Below are positions 56,501 through 64,000 of a DNA stretch of 64,000 bases, in pieces. The stretch lies in the NCBI GenBank assembly GCA_035079385.1, contig JAVHKY010000056.1, forward strand, positions 1,736,001 to 1,800,000. The letters are read 5' to 3'. The stretch is from Aspidiotus rigidus. Taxonomy: Eukaryota; Arthropoda; Insecta; Hemiptera; Diaspididae. Positions within the stretch are counted from its first letter, which is position 1; each line of letters opens with the position of its first letter. The translations under genes and the position numbers were made by a program. The notes beneath the pieces were generated by a model. It did not search any database. It was given only the letters and a program-made list of their open reading frames with translations, and had not been told where the DNA came from.

Positions 56501-57073
56501 GAAATCTCCTGAACTAAAATCTTACGCGTGGGTATAGGGTTTTCGTTTCTTTGTTTGCTCTTTTTCCGGATCTGTTATTCCGTTTTCGTAATCAGCTGGA
56601 GACGGGAGACCTGGAACGGCCGCAGCCATAAGATGGTGCAAAGACTAAGAGATACAATTAGGGGAAATAACTAAGAAGTATTTTGCGTTACACTTACCAA
56701 AAATACCTTTTTTGTTAAACTTTACATTCTGTGTTTCTCCCACATTGTCAATGATTTATTCAATCAATCGGCAATTGGATTCATCGATAAATGCCTCATG
56801 AGTGATGACTAGTTCCTTCTCTTCTCGATCTTGATTTGATTGATTAATAATTGACAGTATCAACGATTTGACGGCCGCGATTCACCTTTAAAAAGGTTTT
56901 AAAGGTCATAGGAGCGAAAATGAAAACATTTGAAAAGCTCCAGCACTTCTCTGAGAATGCTAAAATCCAACAGAACAGAAAAATTGCTTCATCAACATCT
57001 CCAATAAGATTGAATGATACTGCAACTGAATTATAAATTAATGATATTATATTATTGTGATTGACGTGATGCC

Positions 57074-57284
57074 CAGTGTTACCAGATTTGAAATATCAAT
57101 AAGGGCTAGGATTTTGGGGCTAATTAGGCCTGAAAGTGTTAAATCCCATTTACTCAATGTATTTTTTCCAGAAAAAAAAAGGGCTAACTCCCATTTACGC
57201 AATGTTAAATTTTCAAAATTTTTGGGGCTAAATAGACCGAAATTTTTCCAATCTAGCTCCAAAAGAGCTAAAATGGTAACACTG
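57074..57284. mobile_element. Non-autonomous hAT MITE, 211 bp, perfect 8 bp TSD
   Basis: TIR CAGTGTTACCA at 57074 and its inverse TGGTAACACTG ending at 57284, flanked by GTGATGCC at 57066-57073 and 57285-57292. The interior has two imperfect direct repeats around TCCCATTTAC. It lies between the MULE relic and the histone cluster. Confidence 0.9.
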
Positions 57285-57489
57285 GTGATGCCAAGGTAAT
57301 ACCACTAGAAATCTTTTTTATTTACCCATCACTTTAGCGTCTTTACAGGCTTTTTCAAAAGGTTTAAAAAACTATCGATAAATATTTAAAGGTTAGAGAA
57401 TTTTCAATGTGCAACCACTAAGATGCCAAGATGGTTTGACGATACAAAAATTGAAGCAATTCAAACAACCGTTAAGAAATTCAATTGGT

Positions 57490-57505
57490 GGCCCTGAAAA
57501 GGGCC
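57490..57505 (-). terminator. H3 mRNA 3' stem-loop
   Basis: Minus strand reads GGCCCTTTTCAGGGCC, the metazoan histone stem-loop (6 bp stem, 4 nt loop) bound by SLBP, about 60 nt after the stop. Confidence 0.95.
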
Positions 57506-57565
57506 GTTTTAAAATGCTTGAAACCTGAGATCTTAAAACAGGTCTAATATTGGAGTAATGAACTT

Positions 57566-58593
<1,028 letters not shown>

Positions 58594-58637
58594 TTCTATC
58601 ACAATCATCATCATCGCAACGAAAAACTAAATAAAAC

Positions 58638-58653
58638 GGCCCTTTTCAGGGCC
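58638..58653 (+). terminator. H4 mRNA 3' stem-loop
   Basis: GGCCCTTTTCAGGGCC preceded by AAAAC, identical to those of H3 and H2B. Confidence 0.95.
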
Positions 58654-58659
58654 ACCAAA

Positions 58660-61600
58660 TAAATTTCTTAAACGGTTATTTGTACTATTGTTACAAAATA
58701 CGAATATGATGCGAATATTCTACTCAATGCGGTAAAGTTAATATCAGAAAAGTATGTGCATTTCATAAGCTATATTCAATGATGAAATCCGAAAATTTCC
58801 GTGATGGTTGAACAAAGTAGATATAAATCTCGGGACAGTTTATTAACAATACGTGCAGTCGATCGAATATATTTTTCAACATACATGAAGCATTTGGAAC
58901 TACAGTGTGCCTCGTCGACGGCAGACTGTCAAGCTCATCAAGTTGACTAAAGATTAAGCAAGATACCAACCTTTTAGAAGTCAAATTCAAGATCTCATTT
59001 TACATTTATGCAACCCCTGGACTTCGATTTTCATGTCTTGAATAATAGTATGTACAGAACTGAAGTCTGACTGGCCTCAAACACCCGACTTAAATAAATA
59101 CTTCAATTCGATTTCAAAATCATTATAGAGAGAGATGTAGGACTACTACATACTAGTTTACTGTACGATGAATCGATGATTGGTAAAATATTCCCACATT
59201 ATCATCATAATCAGTACTGTACTGAAATAGGTAGTAGAATTTCTTGCCTACCTTCTACATTAGAGCGAACAATCTAGTTAGTTGTCTTTCACGATTATAG
59301 TTCAAACATATACTTTGTTCGATATTATTTCGTTATATACATGTTCTAAGACTACATTGTATTGTATTTTCCTGAAATTCTTTGACAAAACGAGAAAGTT
59401 GGCTACATATAGTATGATTCACTTGAACTTAAGTTTTTCGTGATCCATTTACTTATATTCCCTTTCAAGATGCATAAAGTTGAACAATTCTGAAATTTCA
59501 AAACTAGGAAGATAATGTTCATCTTTAAAAGTGAAAGTTGGAACATTCTCAAAGGGAATTTATGTAAACACTCAAGAACAAGGAGAATTACTATAATTTT
59601 ATTAATGATGCGGCTTATCAGCATTGAAACATCTACATGGGTATTTGCACCCGCCATTTTATAAGTACGCAAAAAGAATTTTCCTCCGGCTCCATCTGAA
59701 ATTTGTATTTTAATTTCGATGATTCAAATTCGGTTTTCTTTTTTCCTTCTGCCGTATAGTGGCGAAAATAAGTTACAACATTTGAATGTCGAAAATTCCC
59801 ATTTTAAGCGTTGAAAAATCTGGGCTTTGATCGTGATGGGCATTTTGGATTGAAAGAAATAGAAAAGAAAAAGAATGATTCTTCATTTCACCCTTATTTT
59901 CATTTTGCTCAAATAAAGAGCGTCACCTTTCTCTAGTTCAAAGATTTAAGTTAATAAATTTAATTTAATTTTTCAAGAAAGAATGAAAAAACTACGATGA
60001 AAGAAGTCCCGAAAGGAATTTTTAAAGTACATTCTGAGATTATAGTGACTCCTACTCTGTCGAATTCAGGCATTTTATTTCAAGAATAATTTTTCAAGAT
60101 TCTTCAATAACAGCTCGAGAAATTACCTCGATAATTTTCTAATGATAATAGTTATTTTCCTCCTTTTTATTGCTAATTAGCATTCTATTCTTTGAATTTC
60201 TTAAATTTTCTCAAGATGTTAGAAAGAATTTCTAGACATTTTTATGATTTCAGGCAGTATTGATTTTCAAATTTCCTGACTTTTCCGTTCTTGTATAGAC
60301 ACTCTGAATTTAGAAATTTAAATTTCAGCTCATAACAATGATGAATCAAGTTCTACTTGAGTTAAAACTTTATACGTGAATTTTGATACGAGAATCACAG
60401 GACGAAGTACAATAGGAATTCCAGAGATTATGAAAATCCGAACACCTACAAGTAAGAAAAGAGCTGGGCAGAAACTGGTTGTCTACATTCGTTCTACTTG
60501 TTCAAAATTTGTCTCTCATTCGGCCAAGTTTTCAGTACAGCCAAATGTTCTTGATCTTAATGTTCGTGGCTCAGGAAATAATGTCGAACAAGTACCGCTC
60601 AGAAGTCTTTTCGTTCTCCTCAATACTGTTATATTAAGTATACGATTGAAAAAGGGTTTTTTCAATTGTACAAATCTACTTTATGAATTGCTTTTACAAG
60701 AGTACTTTCGGGCGTTATCCCATCATCAGTTCTCTTGTAAAAGCAACTAATAAAGTAGATTAGTACAATTGAAAAAACCCCTTTTCAATATTAGTGCTCT
60801 ACTTACACCTCATTCACTCATTATGAGTTCCGATAAGTATACGATCAACGGATTACGATCTTATATATTAGGTACATCTAAAACGATCAAACTAAATCAT
60901 TCAATTGCAGTGGTCTACCTATATTTTGCGATATATTACGTATCAGTTAAAATCATTAAAGGAAAATGAATGATTCAGGCCAAAAAATTATTCACTTCAG
61001 ATACATGGATATGAATTAATCGATCAGAAGAATACTTTTTTCCGTGACCGACGAATCTTCTCCTAACTTTACAAGAGTTTTCTACTTCAGGGTGATATTC
61101 TTCATAATTTCACGGGCGAGATCACAATATCAAGTCCAGAACAAAGTTACTAGTGAAGTCAATCCGATTATAGGTCACATATCATTATTATCGAAGCTCT
61201 TACTTTAATTAATTAATTCACAAAATATTCGTAATTTCATATTATGATGTACATTACACTCAATATTAAAAATGCGTTCCTTTGTATTACGGCATATTAT
61301 GAATAATAGAGATAAAATATTTCAAAACTACAATTCAATACGGTATTTGAATTGTAATTAAATTTTTCGAGATTTTCCTTTTCTCGATTAGACTATGTCA
61401 CTGCGCAGAGGGTGGAATAGATCTGATTTTGATACAGATTACTCACTGCTATTGAAGAAAATCGGACTAGTTGTAATTTGAATTTCATAATTAATTTCGA
61501 CTCACTCACCCGAAATAGACCATTTCAAAACCTAATCTCAATAAGATAACGCGTTACAGTACAACATGAGTGTAGAAACACGAGGATGATCGAGGAATGG

Positions 61601-61790
61601 AGTAATATTGAAGTGATATTGAAATACAAAGCCTTCAAAGCTACCAAAAGGATTTCAATAGTATTATCCATGTTACTCAAGATAGTCCAAGGAAAACTAG
61701 TTTCCTTGTTTTTTTACGCTGAGCTGAATTGTTCAAGTACAGTCACAGAGTCGAAAAATGACAGCGTGCTATAACCGTTAAGAGATGAAT
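58660..61790. other. Spacer between the histone pairs, no gene seen
   Basis: 3.1 kb of AT-rich DNA. Contains only the foldback at 60646-60788 and short random frames. No H1 gene. Confidence 0.6.
60646..60788. mobile_element. Foldback element, relative of the repeat in COPB2 intron 10
   Basis: TTGAAAAAGGG...CAATTGTACAAATCTACTTT...GCTTTTACAAGAG is mirrored by CTCTTGTAAAAGC...AAAGTAGATTAGTACAATTG...CTTTTCAA, around TTTCGGGCGTTATCCCATCA. Homology to 9093-9285 continues to about 60835. Confidence 0.75.
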
Positions 61791-61795
61791 ATGGT

Positions 61796-61811
61796 GGTCC
61801 TGAAAAGGACC
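61796..61811 (-). terminator. H2A mRNA 3' stem-loop
   Basis: Minus strand reads GGTCCTTTTCAGGACC: same loop as the other three, with a compensated base pair (T-A for C-G) in the stem. Confidence 0.95.
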
Positions 61812-61839
61812 GTTTTAATAGAAGTAAGTAGAAATTTGC

Positions 61840-62755
<916 letters not shown>

Positions 62756-63133
62756 ATGGCACCGCCCAAGAGTACCGGTAAAGCCGTGAAGAAAGCTGGC
62801 AAGGCTACGAAGAACCTGAAAAAAGATGACAACAAGAAGCGTCATAAGAAAAGGAAAGAATCCTACGCTGTGTACATTTACAAAGTGTTGAAACAAGTAC
62901 ATCCCGACACCGGAGTTTCATCCAAAGCCATGAGCATCATGAACAGTTTCGTCAACGATATCTTCGAACGTATTGCCGCCGAAGCCAGCCGATTAGCTCA
63001 CTACAACAAGCGATCGACGATCACTTCCAGGGAAGTGCAAACCGCTGTCAGGCTTTTGCTGCCCGGTGAATTGGCCAAGCACGCAGTATCCGAAGGTACA
63101 AAGGCTGTCACCAAATATACTAGCTCCAAGTAA
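62756..63133 (+). CDS. H2B: Histone H2B
   Basis: 125 aa, intronless. Lys-rich N-terminal tail ([20 protein letters not shown]), then [20 protein letters not shown], histone fold, and tail [17 protein letters not shown] with the Lys that is ubiquitinated in other animals. TATA box about 80 nt upstream, stem-loop at 63160-63175. Intact. Confidence 0.98.
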   Translation: MAPPKSTGKAVKKAGKATKNLKKDDNKKRHKKRKESYAVYIYKVLKQVHPDTGVSSKAMSIMNSFVNDIFERIAAEASRLAHYNKRSTITSREVQTAVRLLLPGELAKHAVSEGTKAVTKYTSSK

Positions 63134-63159
63134 ACGGCTGCGTTTTGAACTATTAAAAC

Positions 63160-63175
63160 GGCCCTTTTCAGGGCC
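63160..63175 (+). terminator. H2B mRNA 3' stem-loop
   Basis: GGCCCTTTTCAGGGCC, 27 nt after the stop codon. Confidence 0.95.
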
Positions 63176-63637
63176 ACCATTTAAATTTCTTGACGGTTAT
63201 AGTCTACGCTTGATTTGAAGCAATGCCTCGTCATGAGATGAATGAAGTAAGCTGACACAGGCTGAAGAAACACTTTAATAAAATACTTTCTATTAAAAAA
63301 TGTGCTAAAAATCAGTCTTTAAGTAATAGGTATACGTATCTTGTTTCTTGTACTGAAAACAAGATGTTATTGTTTTCTATTTTACAAAGAAACTTATACT
63401 ACCACGTTGTAAAAGGAATATGATGATAATGAGATCATTGTGAAATGTGAACAATCTCATGAATACGTCAACTTGAACTTAAAATTTTAAACAGGGAACA
63501 TTCTCAACTTTCGCATGTTGTAGAGTCGTATATTTAGAAACGAAACGAATATAACATAATATAATGTATATCTCAAAAAATAACACTATGCTTGCAGCAC
63601 GCTGATATAATACGAAAAAATTACAATATTTTTATTT

Positions 63638-63905
63638 TTTTAACAATCGACGTTTCGGACACATAACCCCCTTCATAGGTAAAAATGCAATCAACTGCAC
63701 ACAATAATGAAAAATATCGACAAAACTGACCCAGGTTCTGTCTAATATCTCGTTTTTTCTCAAAATATTTTTCTTCATTTCACTCTTAAAAACAATCTGA
63801 TTCACTGCAATAATTCCTCGTTCATATTGTGTTCAGCTGATTGTATCTTTACCTATGAAGATGGTCATCATGCGGCCGAAACGTCGGTAGTTGAAAATAT
63901 TTTCT
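63638..63905. mobile_element. Inverted-repeat element with ACGTTTCGG termini
   Basis: AATCGACGTTTCGGAC...CTTCATAGGTAAA on the left is mirrored by TTTACCTATGAAGATGG...GGCCGAAACGTCGGTAG on the right. A direct repeat (AATAATTCCTCGT) occurs at about 63810 and 63970. A similar CTACGTTTCGG piece lies in COPB2 intron 13 (about 8228). Such ends are common in retroelement-derived repeats of arthropods; class not determined. Confidence 0.5.
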
Positions 63906-64000
63906 CAAGATATTTTTCTTCTTTCACGCTTAAAAAAAAAAAAAAAAAAAAAAAAACGATTTATTACAATAATTCCTCGTAAATACATTGATCTGAACAA

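Overview
This is nuclear DNA from an insect. It has AT-rich sequence, multi-exon genes with GT-AG introns, replication-dependent histone genes ending in the metazoan 3' stem-loop, and many short terminal-inverted-repeat (TIR) transposons. One intronless gene of a bacterial family (AAA-ATPase-like plus PD-(D/E)XK) lies among the insect genes. Related bacterial-origin AAA-ATPases are known from mealybugs (Pseudococcidae), so a scale insect or mealybug is my best guess, by inference. Exon models below were built by hand from reading frames, splice sites and phase.

Layout. 1.5-11.8 kb (-): COPB2, beta'-COP of the COPI coat, in 17 exons; its last two exons lie behind a 4.6 kb intron holding a Mutator-like (MULE) element. 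13.05-28.7 kb (+): Sec16, organiser of COPII exit sites, head-to-head with COPB2. Its intron 10 holds a 2.5 kb satellite block, and its 3' third surrounds a 560 bp TTTC/TC microsatellite and has several frame breaks. 31.1-31.7 kb (-): a C19orf12-like membrane protein. 32.9-35.0 kb (+): NIF3L1. 35.8-43.6 kb (-): a six-exon gene for an unrecognised, largely disordered protein of about 1265 aa. 43.6-50.5 kb: no convincing gene, but small repeats, including an hAT MITE with a perfect 8 bp target-site duplication (TSD). 50.5-52.5 kb (-): the bacterial-type AAA-ATPase-like gene. 55.4-56.5 kb (-): a broken MULE transposase with a SWIM zinc finger. 57.5-63.2 kb: divergent histone pairs H3-H4 and H2A-H2B. 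No H1 is present.

The genes do not form an operon-like pathway. COPB2 and Sec16 are head-to-head and both serve ER-Golgi traffic (COPI and COPII), so a shared promoter region is plausible. The histone pairs share bidirectional TATA promoters and near-identical 3' stem-loops, as expected for S-phase co-regulation. The rest of the window is shaped by small DNA transposons (MULE, hAT, foldback/MITE families), most of them in introns and intergenic DNA.
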